Of a stretch of DNA of 64,000 bases, positions 1 through 13,400 are shown one piece after another. Under the pieces are notes generated by a model. It searched no databases, was not told the DNA's origin, and was given only the letters and a program-made list of their open reading frames with translations. Made by a program: the position numbers and the translations under genes. Numbering within the stretch: position 1 is the stretch's first letter; each line of letters starts with the position of its first letter. The stretch comes from Liolophura sinensis (taxonomy: Eukaryota > Mollusca > Polyplacophora > Chitonida > Chitonidae), in NCBI RefSeq assembly GCF_032854445.1, contig NC_088296.1, positions 24,924,897 to 24,988,896 on the forward strand, written 5' to 3'.

Positions 1-460
1 CGTGTTGTACATGTAGTATAACACCGAGCCTTGCGCACAAACTACATACGTGTTGTACATGTAGTATAACACCGAGCCTTGCGCACAAACTACATACGTG
101 TTGTACATGTAGTATAACACCGAGCCTTGCGCACAAACTACATACGTGTTGTACATGTAGTATAACACCGAGCCTTGCGCACAAACTACATACGTGTTGT
201 ACATGTAGTATAACACCGAGCCTTGCGCACAAACTACATACGTGTTGTACATGTAGTATAACACCGAGCCTTGCGCACAAACTACATACGTGTTGTACAT
301 GTAGTATAACACCGAGCCTTGCGCACAAACTACATACGTGTTGTACATGTAGTATAACACCGAGCCTTGTGCACAAACTACATACGTGTTGTACATGTAG
401 TATAACACCGAGCCTTGCGCACAAACTACATACGTGTTGTACATGTAGTATAACACCGAG
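1..460. repeat. 48-bp tandem array (about 9.6 copies, cut by window start)
   Basis: A 48-bp unit is repeated almost without change (one C-to-T difference near 370), so it is young or homogenised. Each unit contains the imperfect palindrome GTGTTGTACATGTAGTATAA. The array probably continues to the left of the window and stops abruptly at 460. No coding role is visible. Confidence 0.97.
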
Positions 461-895
461 TTGAATTGCTGTTTTATGGAACACTGAATCTATTGTCAGT
501 GTTGTCAGAGGGTGTAGCGACTTAAATAAAACTTGAAATCATGCAATTTGTGGGAAATGTAGACTATCTGAGTGCTTTTTGCCTATAGTAGACATATTTA
601 CACAGTTGTAAATCCTGAAAAACACGAAAATCATAAAAACATCAAAATTGCACTAAAGTAAAAAGGTGTGCTTACAGTTTTACTTTTATTCCGTTTTTTT
701 ATTTTCTTTAAAGTGTTGATTGGCCCATAAAACACAAAATAGAATTGATATTGCCTGACTTGCCATTGGCACAGTGTAGACTTCACATTACATAAGCTTC
801 TGATTTCCTGTCATACCTGTTTGTATGTGAAAGTCACCTTGGCCTAAGCTATTCAGACTGCCCAGTAGTTGAGATCAGTGATGTAGGGAGCATTT
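461..895. other. unique AT-rich intron or upstream sequence
   Basis: No exon, repeat or RNA gene was recognised here. The gene A counterpart of exon B3 is expected upstream of 1408, but nothing similar was found in this stretch, so it probably lies left of the window. Confidence 0.4.
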
Positions 896-1052
896 AGCAT
901 GTGGGAAATTTGGTCCATAACTTGCCAAAGGTTGGTGGTTTTATACGTTGTTTCCATTTGTTTTCCACCCATAAAACTGACTGCTATGGTATATTAAAAG
1001 TTCAAAAATTTTGAATATGACATTACGCTTCAATGAAATAAATAAATAAATG
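896..1052 (+). repeat. SINE-like dispersed repeat, family 3
   Basis: The block around TTGCCAAAGGTTGGTGGTTT, then a 'ccacccataaaactga' segment and a terminal (AAAT)n tail, recurs at about 16436, 41094 and 61616. The tail resembles that of the main SINE, so this may be a related family with a different body. Confidence 0.55.
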
Positions 1053-1407
1053 AGATGTGATGTCACCAGCAGCTTTGGACTGTTCTGTCCCAGTTCTGCA
1101 GCCCAAAGTCAGGAGGATTGTGTCAGGTGCTGTCTGGTATGCCTTGCCTTTCGACACTGCTCAGCTGCCTCTGCACGCTTTTATTTTCTGTTTCAGTTTT
1201 CCCAGAAACCAGTAAATTTCCCAGAAACCTGTAAATTTCACAGAAACATGTCATTTTCCAAGAAACTTGTCAATTTCTAAGAAACCAGTAAATTTTCGCC
1301 ATCATGTTAGTGAAATATTCTTCTATATGGATACATGTATTCAAAAAACTGAAGTATTTTATATACACATGGGATAATTTTGAGAATTAATTTGATGTCG
1401 TCCACAG

Positions 1408-1488
1408 ACACAGATAAGAAATCTCACAGTTGATCAGTGGACAAAATCCAGCAATTCTGGAGCCGAGGAAAAAGTCTTCATTCTTGCG
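1408..1488 (+). CDS. Gene A exon A1 (numbering within window)
   Basis: The acceptor is TCCACAG and the donor is GTATGT. The exon is 27 codons, phase 0 to 0, beginning TQIRNLTVDQWTKSS. It aligns with exon B4 (TTIRGLPVEIYSG), including the first residues after the acceptor. A second AG at 1419 lies inside the exon, but homology favours 1408. Confidence 0.8.
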
Positions 1489-4400
1489 GTATGTTTTGTC
1501 AGACGCTGTCAACTTCAAACAAACATTGTTTTTCTTAGTAAAGATGAACTGAAAAGTTTAAAAAGACAAAAGACACTTCATGTTATTGATGCTATTACGC
1601 TGATTTTTGGCAAAAATGTATGAGCACAAATTCAGTATAATTTTTGCTGTTATAAAAATATTTGTTACTGTTCAAAATTAGTAATGTAGTTCTAAATATT
1701 TATATTGAGTGGCAAATTAATTTTTTCAAAGTTAAGATTCAGTTGAACACTATATATGGTACAGGTCTTATATTTACTGAAACTCAATGATATGAGCTAT
1801 TCTTGGTAAGTACCAAAAAAATTGTTTTGAGTAGCAAATAGCTGTGTTTGTAGAAATTCTCCAGTACACAGGTAGCCCCCTTAATTTTAATTGTGTTAGA
1901 TTATTTTGTTATTGTATGTGTTCTTTGAAATTTATTGCTTTGTGGACAGAAGAAAATCACTCAAATCTGGATTTTTTCTCAAATTTCAGAATGCATTTCC
2001 ATCTCATTTAAACATGTTAACATTTACTTTATGTAAAACCCTATTATAGTACACAAGGAAAAATTTATATTTGTGAATTATTTTTCCAGTGAAAGCTGGA
2101 AATACCTCTTTTCATGGTATCTTCATACTTTCACTTTGACAGCATGACTGGACATCAGTTTCAGAGGAGTCTCAGGGCCCAGCGACAGACATACCCGTTG
2201 GCCTGAGCATTAACCATTATGAGGTAAACTTTGATTATTTTCAGACAAAATAAATGATTTGAGCTGTTCTCATTACATTGGCAGCCGTTGACAGGTTCTC
2301 ACCACAGTGTGGCTAAGTCATGGTTTGCTGTCATTGTTTATAGACATACCTTCTCTTGTTGACACCTGAGGGGGCCTCTGTGGCCAAGAGGGTACGCACG
2401 CCATGGCAGCACAATGGCCCAGGAGGCGCTGTGAGTTCATCCAGCTGGCTTCCTCTCCGGCCATAGGTGGAAAGTCTGCCAGCAACCTGTGGATGGTCAT
2501 GGGTTTCCTCCGGGATCTCCCCGGTTTCCTTCCACAGTTGTATTCGTGAAATATTCTTGAGTACAGCATAAAACACAACCAAGTAAAATCAAATAAATTG
2601 TTTACATCTGAGCCTTTTAACAGTCAGCTGTTTGTCCTCTGAGGTAACTGGTCAAGGTGGGGTGGGAGTTTGAGGCTGTTTGAACAGTTATAATAGAGAG
2701 GTGTTGGGAGACGGTATCTTTGACCCCAGAAATGGACACTATAGCAGTATAGTACAATACAAGAAAATAGGGCTGTGCCGAAATTACCTCCCTTGTTTGT
2801 CACTCTCCCGTTTAAAAGGTGTGTTCTTAGGAGTAAGCTGTGGTTAGGTTGGACCTTGTAAAATGCCTAATGGTAAGTTTCAGAGATAAGGCGGAACCAT
2901 AAGCTAGTTGAAGATAAAATTGAAACAGATTTTAAATTTGTGAACTTATTTTTACTATCCAGGATACATGTTATGTATTTTTTTGAAAATAAAATCAGAG
3001 GTAACTTTAAATCCCGGCTGTAATTAAGTACAACTGACAGGAGGTTCATAAGCTGAAAAACATAGACCTCGTTCAAGGTCCCTCGACATTTCTGCAACTG
3101 TCAAAGGCTGATACGTTTTTTTTTTGCATTCTGTCGCCTAGAAATTATTTGCTGCTGTCATGATATAATATACATACTGTATGCTTTAATAGGCAAGGTC
3201 CCACTTCTCATTTCACACCTCACAAACTAATCTTGCATTAAGTTATGAGCGTCCCATCACACATGAACAGTGATCATTTGGGAACTTCACAAATCCCCTG
3301 TCCAAGGCTAGGTTTGAACCTTAACCTTAGATGTCCAGGATCTGGACATAACCAACTGGCAGCGACCCAATCCCAAAAGGTCAAAATTAAAGAATTAGTC
3401 TTTTTTAAATTCAGAAGGGGTGTATTTGATTGATGTTTTTATGCTATATTCAAGAAGATTTCACATATGTGACGGCAGCCAGCATTATGGTGCAAGAAAA
3501 CCGGGCACAGCCCAGTGGAAACCCACGACCATCGGCAGGTTGCTACCACACCTTCACACATACGGCCGGAGAGGAAACCTGCATGTGCTGGACTTGAAAA
3601 ATTTGAATTCGTTTCTATAATCCTGATGATTTGACTACCCCTATGTTGTGTTTCTATAATCCTGATGATTTGACTACCCCTATGTTGTGTTTCTATAATC
3701 CTGATGATTTGACTACCCCTATGTTGTGTTTTCTATAATCCTGATGATTTGACCTACCCCATGTTGTGTTTCTATAGTCCTGATGATTTGACTATCCCCA
3801 CGTTGTGTTTCTATAATCGTGATGATTTGACTATCCCCATGTTGTGTTTCTATAATCCTGATGATTTGACTACCCCCATGTTGTGTTTTCTATAATCCTG
3901 ATGATTTGACTATCCCCATGTTGTGTTTCTACAATCCTGATGATTTGACTATCCCCATGTTGTGTTTCTATAGTCCTGATGATTTGACTATCCCCTATGT
4001 TGTGTTTCTATAATCCTGATGATTTGACTACCCCCATGTTGTGTTTCTATAATCCTGATGATTTGACTATCCCCACGTTGTGTTTCTATAATCCTGATGA
4101 TTTGACTATCCTCATGTTGTGTTTCTATAATCCTGATGATTTGACTACCCCCATGTTGTGTTTCTATAATACTGATGATTTGACTATCCCCACGTTGTAT
4201 TTCTATAATCCTGATGATTTGACTATCCCCATGTTGTATTTCTGTAATCCTGATGATTTGACTACCCCCATGTTGTGTTTCTATAATCCTGATGATTTGA
4301 CTATCCCCATGTTGTGTTTCTATAATCCTGATGATTTGACTATCTCCATGTTGTATTTCTATAATCCTGATAATTTGACTACCCCCATGTTGTGTTTCTA

Positions 4401-7400
4401 TAATCCTGATGATTTGACTATCCCCATGTTGTGTTTCTATAATCCTGATAATTTGACTACCCCCATGTTGTGTTTCTATAATCCCGATGATTTGACTATC
4501 CCCATGTTGTATTTCTGTAATCCTGATAATTTGACTACCCCCATGTTGTGTTTCTATAATCCTGATGATTTGACTATCCCCATGTTGTGTTTCTATAATC
4601 CTGATGATTTGACTATCTCCATGTTGTATTTCTATAATCCTGATAATTTAACTACCCCCATGTTGTGTTTCTATAATCCTGATGATTTGACTATCCCCAT
4701 GTTGTGTTTCTATAATCCTGATGATTTGACTATCCCCATGTTGTGTTTCCATAGTCCTGATGATTTGACTATCCCCATGTTGTGTTTCTATAATCCTGAT
4801 GATTTGACTACCCCCATGTTGTGTTTCTATAATCCTGATGATTTGACTATCCCCATGTTGTGTTTCTATAATCCTGATGATTTGACTATCTCCATGTTGT
4901 ATTTCTATAATCCTGATAATTTGACTACCCCCATGTTGTGTTTCTATAACCCTGATAATTTGACTATCCCCATGTTGTGTTTCTATAATCCTGATGATTT
5001 GACTATCCCCATGTTGTGTTTCTATAATCCTGATGATTTGACTACCCCCATGTTGTCTTTCTATAGTCCTGATGATTTGACTACCCCCATGTTGTCTTTC
5101 TATAATCCTGATGATTTGACTACCCCCATGTTGTATTTCTATAATCCCGATGATTTGACTATCCTCACGTTTCTGTTTTACAGTCAGGAGTGCTAGCGTT
5201 CCAGCAGATGTACCACATCTATGACTTCTACAAGGGTCACCCGGAGAGGACGGCCTTTGACATCAAGGACTGCTTTTCTTTCAATAATGAATACAAGACC
5301 CTCATGTTCATGCTGGAAGGTAAGACTGTTCTCAGCAGGTTTTGGCAGAGTTGTTACAGAGAGAGAGTGTAAGACTCTGCTTTCTGAATTTGGTTACATT
5401 TTATAGTCAGGGCATGTTTAATCTGTCAGTGTCCAGTGAGCGCGTGGAAGCCAGGGTGATATGCCATCTCATTTGAGTGAGATCAACATAAAATGAGACA
5501 AGTTTGTGTTCCAGATATCAAATCTTGTGCTACATGTGCATAATAAAAATCACAAGTTTTAAAGGCAAAGAAAACACTAACATGAAGTATTTGTCCAATG
5601 AAAGCCCAGTAAAAACTGTGCACAAAAATAGTTGGATTTTTTTTTTTTTACAATTTTTTCAGCCCAGAAAAATGCATTTGGAACTTTGGATTCTTTGGAT
5701 ACCTTATCTGACCATATTGGGACCACAGTGACATCACATCAGGCCTTTGCCTCTTCATCGTTTTAATTGCATATACGTGTAGATCTATAAATGCACTCAT
5801 CAAATGGACCCTGAAACAAACTATTTCAAAGAAAAAAGATGGATGTGACGTCACTGATACCCTCTGGGTCACTACAGACCACCACAGAATCTGGATTTGA
5901 CGTCACTGATACCCTCTGGGTCACTACAGACCACCACAGAAGCTGGATGTGACGTCACTGATACCCTCTGGGTCACTACAGACCACCACAGAATCTGGAT
6001 GTGACGTCACTGATACCCTGTGGGTCACTACAGACCACCACAGAATCTGGATGTGACGTCACTGATACCCTCTGGGTCACTACAGACCACCACAGAATCT
6101 GGATGTGACGTCACTGATACCCTCTGGGTCACTACAGACCACCACAGAATCTGGATGTGACGTCACTGATACCCTCTGGGTCACTACAGACCACCACAGA
6201 ATCTGGATGTGACGTCACTGATACCCTGTGGGTCACTACAGACCACCACAGAATCTGGATGTGACGTCACTGATACCCTGTGGGTCACTACAGACCACCA
6301 CAGAATCTGGATGTGACGTCACTGATACCCTCTGGGTCACTACAGACCACCACAGAATCTGGATGTGACGTCACTGATACCCTCTGGGTCACTACAGACC
6401 ACCACAGAATCTGGATGTGACGTCACTGATACCCTCTGGGTCACTACAGACCACCACAGAATCTGGATGTGACGTCACTGATACCCTCTGGGTCACTACA
6501 GACCACCACAGAATCTGGATGTGACGTCACTGATACCCTCTGGGTCACTACAGACCACCACAGAATCTGGATGTGACGTCACTGATACCCTCTGGGTCAC
6601 TACAGACCACCACAGAATCTGGATGTGACGTCACTGATACCCTCTGGGTCACTACAGACCACCACAGAATCTGGATGTGACGTCACTGATACCCTCTGGG
6701 TCACTACAGACCACCACAGAATCTGGATGTGACGTCACTGATACCCTCTGGGTCACTACAGACCACCACAGAATCTGGATGTGACGTCACTGATACCCTC
6801 TGGGTCACTACAGACCACCACAGAATCTGGATGTGACGTCACTGATACCCTCTGGGTCACTACAGACCACCACAGAATCTGGATGTGACGTCACTGATAC
6901 CCTCTGGGTCACTACAGACCACCACAGAATCTGGATGTGACGTCACTGATACCCTCTGGGTCACTACAGACCACCACAGAATCTGGATGTGACGTCACTG
7001 ATACCCTTTGGGTCACTACAGACCACCACAGAATCTGGATGTGACGTCACTGATACCCTTTGGGTCACTACAGACCACCACAGAATCTGGATGTGACGTC
7101 ACTGATACCCTTTGGGTCACTACAGACCACCACAGAATCTGGATGTGACCTCACTGATACCCTCTGGGTCACTACAGACCACCACAGAATCTGGATGTGA
7201 CCTCACTGATACCCTCTGGGTCACTACAGACCACCACAGAATCTGGATGTGACGTCACTGATACCCTCTGGGTCACTACAGACCACCACAGAATCTGGAT
7301 GTGACGTCACTGATACCCTTTGGGTCACTACAGACCACCACAGAATCTGGATGTGACGTCACTGATACCCTCTGGGTCACTACAGACCACCACAGAATCT

Positions 7401-10400
7401 GGATGTGACGTCACTGATACCCTCTGGGTCACTACAGACCACCACAGAATCTGGATGTGACGTCACTGATACCCTTTGGGTCACTACAGACCACCACAGA
7501 ATCTGGATGTGACGTCACTGATACCCTCTGGGTCACTACAGACCACCACAGAATCTGGATGTGACGTCACTGATACCCTCTGGGTCACTACAGACCACCA
7601 CAGAATCTGGATGTGACGTCACTGATACCCTCTGGGTCACTACAGACCACCACAGAATCTGATGTTTTAAAACCATTCTATGTGGTTGGAAAAACCATTT
7701 ATAAAAAATATGTGGAACATATTTTCATGGACAATGTTTAATGGTCTTTCACCTGATATACACTTCATTTTAGTGTTTTCTTGGCCTTTGCTATAGTACA
7801 TGCAATGTGGTCTCCCCATCATCAGTGAGCATCTGTGGATATAACTGTGCAAATCAGGGGACATAACTACCCACTGGGATATAACTGTGCATATCAGGGG
7901 ACATGACTACCTACTGGGATATAACTGTGCAAATCAGAAGACATAACTACCCACTGGGATATAACTGTGCAAATCAGGGGACATAACTACCCACTGGGAT
8001 ATAACTGTGCAAATCAGGGGATATAACTAAACACTGGGATATAAATGTGCAAATCAGGGGACATAACTACCCACTAGGATATAACTGTGCAAATCAGGGG
8101 ACATAACTACCCACTGGGATATAACTGTGCAGATCAGGGGACATAACTACCTACTGGGATATAACTGTGCAAATCCGGGGATATAACTACCCACTGGGAT
8201 ATAACTGTGCATATCAGGGGACATAACTACCCACTGGGATATAACTGTGCAAATCAGGGGACATGACTACCTACTGGGATATAACTGTGCAAATCAGGGG
8301 ACATAACTACCCACTGGGATATAACTGTGCAAATCAGGGGACATAACTACCCACTGGGATATAACTGTGCATATCAGGGGACATGACTACCCGCTGGGAT
8401 ATAACTGTGCAAATCAGGGGACATAACTACCCACTAGGATATAACTCTGCATACCAGGGGACTCACTGGGTACAACTGGTAAAGACCCTTTTGAAGAAGT
8501 TCTCCTGCTAAAATTGCTTCAAGAAATACGATGATGTGACATTTCGTTACAACATGCAGATTAGAGATCTGAGTTCCTTTCCATGAAAGGGTCTTGCCTG
8601 AGACATGAAACTGAGCAGTGCTGTTAGTTCATTGTTTAGTTATCCGAGTAAATTGGTAGACCAAGTGCTGTCAGGTGTATTTTCAGTGGTTGGTGTCTTA
8701 AGCCATGGTATCCTAGTGAGGCAGCCCATTTCATGCAAATGTGTGGGCACTAACTCTGACAGAGAAGGCATACTCTTGGTAAGAATAGAAACCCAAAGTG
8801 AACAGTCACTGTGGAAAAAAGTCAGTCCCAAGAGAGGCCAAGAAGAAATATTTTTCTTTCACTGGTACCCTCTCAAACAACAGTGGCTTTGAAACAAAAC
8901 ATTTTTTTTTTTACCATTCAAGAAAGCAGTTCCGACTATTTCGATCCATGTCATTTAACCTTGCTTTTAGGACGTACAGGTCTTGACACTAGAATAGCTC
9001 TTTAATCATGAATGTGAATATGAGTACAGGAGTCATCACATTGTGTAGTGTCTTCAGCATAGTGTTCCAGTGAGGCAGCACATTACGTTGATATTCACAC
9101 TTATCACGTCCCATCATTTACTCATACCTCAGTTTGTAATGGCCTAGTTTATTCATGTCATCAGAGAATAATATTAATTTGGTTGCATCCTTTTTTTTTC
9201 TTCTCCAAATTAGATGGAATGAAGAATGCTACATGTGTTGTATGTGCTGTAGACATAGTTTGTGTATGAAGCATTTTGACTGTCAGTTCTAACAGTTATG
9301 CATGCAGTCATTGCATTTGTGGTTATGACATTGTCAATGTAGACAACCCCTGGCTAAAACATATTTCAGTCAGAAGCAAAATAGTCAGGCTTTCTAAAAG
9401 GTATCATACTTTATTCTTTTAAAGAGATTTCACTGAATAACATGTAGAACAAAATGACCATACTGCACAAATGGCTGGTGTGAATGGAGGCAGCCATCTT
9501 TAGGTTTTTATCCAATCAAACACGATGCTATCAGATTGTGCGGCCAAAGCTGTGACGTAGCCTTTACCCATTCACTCCATGAAGTGACATGTGATAAGAC
9601 AGCATTACTGCATAAGACATGATGATAACATTTACAACGATTTATTTACGTGTAGCTGAAGGGTTATATTTCACACAGTTTTGTGAGACAGGTCTGTTTG
9701 ATTTGCGGACCACCACAGATGTAAAATCAGTTGATTTACAAGCTGTCAGTGTAAAATTCAACAATGGTATCACAGATTATGTCAGACAGGAACATAGGCC
9801 TACTGTCTTGGCCCAAGCTGCATTCATTTCCCAAGCAGACCTTAAGCCTACTTAGACATACATCATTTGTCATTCATGTTAGCATTTAGTCCACCTGCAG
9901 TTGCTAAATAACAAATATCAGAGTCAGTGAAAAAAATCACTAGGGATGCCAAAGTTTTATGGAAATGAGAAGATGGCATCTCAATGGACAGTGCTTAAAA
10001 TTAATCAAATCTCATGATATATTTTCTCCAAATTTATTAGAACTGGAGAATTTCAATTTGCCTTTTGTCTTTCTTGCGTACAAGGGATGTTTTTTTCTGT
10101 TTTCTTTTATCAAATAGAGTAAAATTATTGAAACACCATGTTTAAGCCGAGGTGCTTTCTCTGACGTGTGCGATAACTAGGTCAGCACTGCTCTCATATC
10201 AGAAGCCACAGGTACAAAATTGAAGCATAAAATCCGGCGATGATTGGATGCCTAGATCAGCCTCAGTGGTGCTTAGATGTTATATTTTCATTTTTGTCAG
10301 AATTGTGCATGAATACAATTGTACAACAATCCTGTCGTAGTTTGGTAAATATTTAATACGGATCAGAATTACTGGTAGCGGCACAACCCCTCCGAAAGCT

Positions 10401-13400
10401 ATGACCTTAACCAGGAATCTGAAGGCTACTCATACATTGTATTAAAATTGTACGATGTATAGTAGACCTACTGTATGAACAGTTCAAGCAGTGGAAGAAA
10501 TCCAGTGTGTACAGTTTTCAGTTTTCACCATCAAATACTCAATAGAGTATACACAATCATTTATATGTTGAAAACTTGCTTAAAGTGAAAGACAGCACAT
10601 CACACATTGTTTATGACTACCATTCAAAGTATCTTAAACCAACGTCATTTCCAGTATGTCCAATTTCCAAGAAAGCTATTTATCGCCTGGCCCTTCCTCA
10701 CCAAAGTCCACAACTTTGATCTGCCATTTGCTACTGCTTAGACTATTTATGGGGAAATGCCTTTGATGTTAGAGGGCTGGATTAAACATGACGTCACCTT
10801 GCTGTTGATAAATGGAGACACACTGAAGCTGTGTCAAGATGAAGTTTCACTAAACTTATACTGGATTGAAAAAAATCTTTGAAAAATATTTTATGTTGGT
10901 TGAAGATACTTTGATGGTAGTCTTTCAGTGGACATAAACAATTTGTGAGGTGCTGTCTTTCACTTTAAGTAAGTTTACAACATATAAGTGAATGTGTATA
11001 CTCTGTTGAGTAGAGGGTATTTGTCGGTGAAAACTGAAAACTGTACACATTGGATACATACGGCATACATTCCCTAGTGAGTGCTTCAGTGGCCTAATGA
11101 TCAGAGTGTCCGCCGTGAAGTTGGTGGCCATGGGAACCTACCAGAGACTTTAAAAATGTCTTTTGTTGCTGCCTCACTTGGCACTCAGCACTGAGGTTTA
11201 CAGAGAGGAAGCTGGACTGGTTAGCCCGGTGTTAGTATAATGTGACTAGATAGGGTGTCATGTCTGGTGTCTTCAGGATGATACATCAGTGGCAGCAGCA
11301 CTTGGACGGCATGGACTCACCCTGTCACAAGAAGACCCATGACTACATGTTCACATCCCTTATGACTCCTCATCCTCTTATGACTGACAAATTGTCGTGT
11401 GTGACGTTAAACCTCAGAAAGTTTTCATTTGCAATTCACATACCCAACACATTATTTGAATGCCATATATATCATTTGAGAGAAAAGTAGAAAACAAACA
11501 CAGCCAGCATAAGTTTTGTTAGAAACAAGAGAAATATCTATGTTGATTAGCTAGTTCTTGTGCCAATCAATTTTTGTGACGCTTTTATTATCTATGAAAT
11601 TGAATATTCAGAATTATATTTGACAGTAGTGGGACTTGTTTTTAGGTGATGTTTTTTTAAAATAATTTTTTTTAAGTAATAAATTCACATAATTAATTAG
11701 AGCTAAAAAATAAATTTAAGAAAAAAAAAGATAGATGACAGTTGAAACTAAATGAATTTTCAACTAGGCAATGTTATCATTGCCTGATTTACATAGGCAA
11801 CATTTTTTTATTTATTTATTGATTAGATTGGTGTTTTATGTCGTACTCAAGAATATTTCACTTATACGATGGCAACCAGCATTATGGTGGCTGGAGGAAA
11901 TCGGGCAGAGCCCGGGGGAACCCCACGACCATCCACAGGTTGCGGCAGACCTTCTCACTTAGGGCCTACATGTACATAGACAATAAGCAGTTTTTAGAAT
12001 TCCCTTGGAAGTGTACATGGGTCCTACTTACAAATATTTGACTTTCTGTAAAACTTCAACTTTTCCAACCACTAAAACACTTTTTTAAGTGGAATTTATG
12101 AATACGTTTATTATCATAATGGTATTAAAAATGATTTCTTTGTGTCACTAAAGATGCAAACTTAATAAAAGGGTGCAAATTATTTCTATACACCCATAGT
12201 TTTCTCAGAATGTTTCAGAATATTGGTTGCAGAGGTGGTAGGAAAGGTTGAATGAATGATTATGGCTTAACGCCACATCGGCAATGATTTATTCCACAAT
12301 GCCATATTGTGGCCAGTGGAAAGTTTGAAAAGTAAGAGTACAAGGGCAGCCAGCTTGACAGTAATACATGCGACATATAAATGGTTGTCATGGTGATGGA
12401 GAATGTAGACTGACTTTCCATCCTTTTTTGCTGTCTTTCCTTGCAGTCTGACAGTTAGATATATGTATATGAAGCGCAGACAATGTGATTTTCTTTACTT
12501 AGTATACCTTTCCAAACTATCAATCAAGAACACATATTTAGCTAGTCATGATGAATATTGTTGCAAATTGATCAACCAGATATCCCACACATAGACCTTT
12601 CTGAACTGTCAATCAAGAACACGTATTTAGCTAGTCATGATGAATATTGTTGCAAATTGATCAACCAGATATCCCACACATAGACCTTTCTGAACTGTCA
12701 ATCAAGAACACGTATTTAGCTAGTCATGATGAATATTGTTGCAAATTGATCAACCAGATATCCCACACATAGACCTTTCCAAACTATCAATCAAGAACAC
12801 ATATTTAGCTAGTCATGATGAATATTGTTGCAAATTGATCAACCAGATATCCCACACACAGACCTTTCCAAACTATCAATCAAGAACACATATTTAGCTA
12901 GTCATGATGAATATTGTTGCAAATTGATCAACCAGATATCCCACACACAAACCTTTCTGAACTGTCAATCAAGAACACGTATTTAGCTAGTCATGATGAA
13001 TATTGTTGCAAATTTATCAACCGGATATCCCACACACAAACCTTTCTGAACTGTCAATCAAGAACACGTATTTAGCTAGTCATGATGAATATTGTTGCAA
13101 ATTTATCAGCCAGATATCCCACACATAGACCTTTCCAAACTATCAATCAAGAACACATATTTAGCTAGTCATGATGAATATTGTTGCAAATTGATCAACC
13201 AGATATCCCACACACAAACCTTTCTGAACTGTCAATCAAGAACACGTATTTAGCTAGTCATGATGAATATTGTTGCAAATTTATCAGCCAGATATCCCAG
13301 ACATAGACCTTTCCAAACTATCAATCAAGAACACATATTTAGCTAGTCATGATGAATATTGTTGCAAATTGATCAACCAGATATCCCACACACAAACCTT

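Noticed and set aside
1-460. CRISPR-like array of regularly spaced repeats
   Set aside because: The units are contiguous 48-bp copies with no variable spacers. This is a eukaryotic minisatellite.
9619-9855. 78-codon ORF in gene A intron A3
   Set aside because: Reads as a plausible protein over a short stretch, but it has no family similarity, no splice sites that fit the gene A phases, and AT-rich intron composition.
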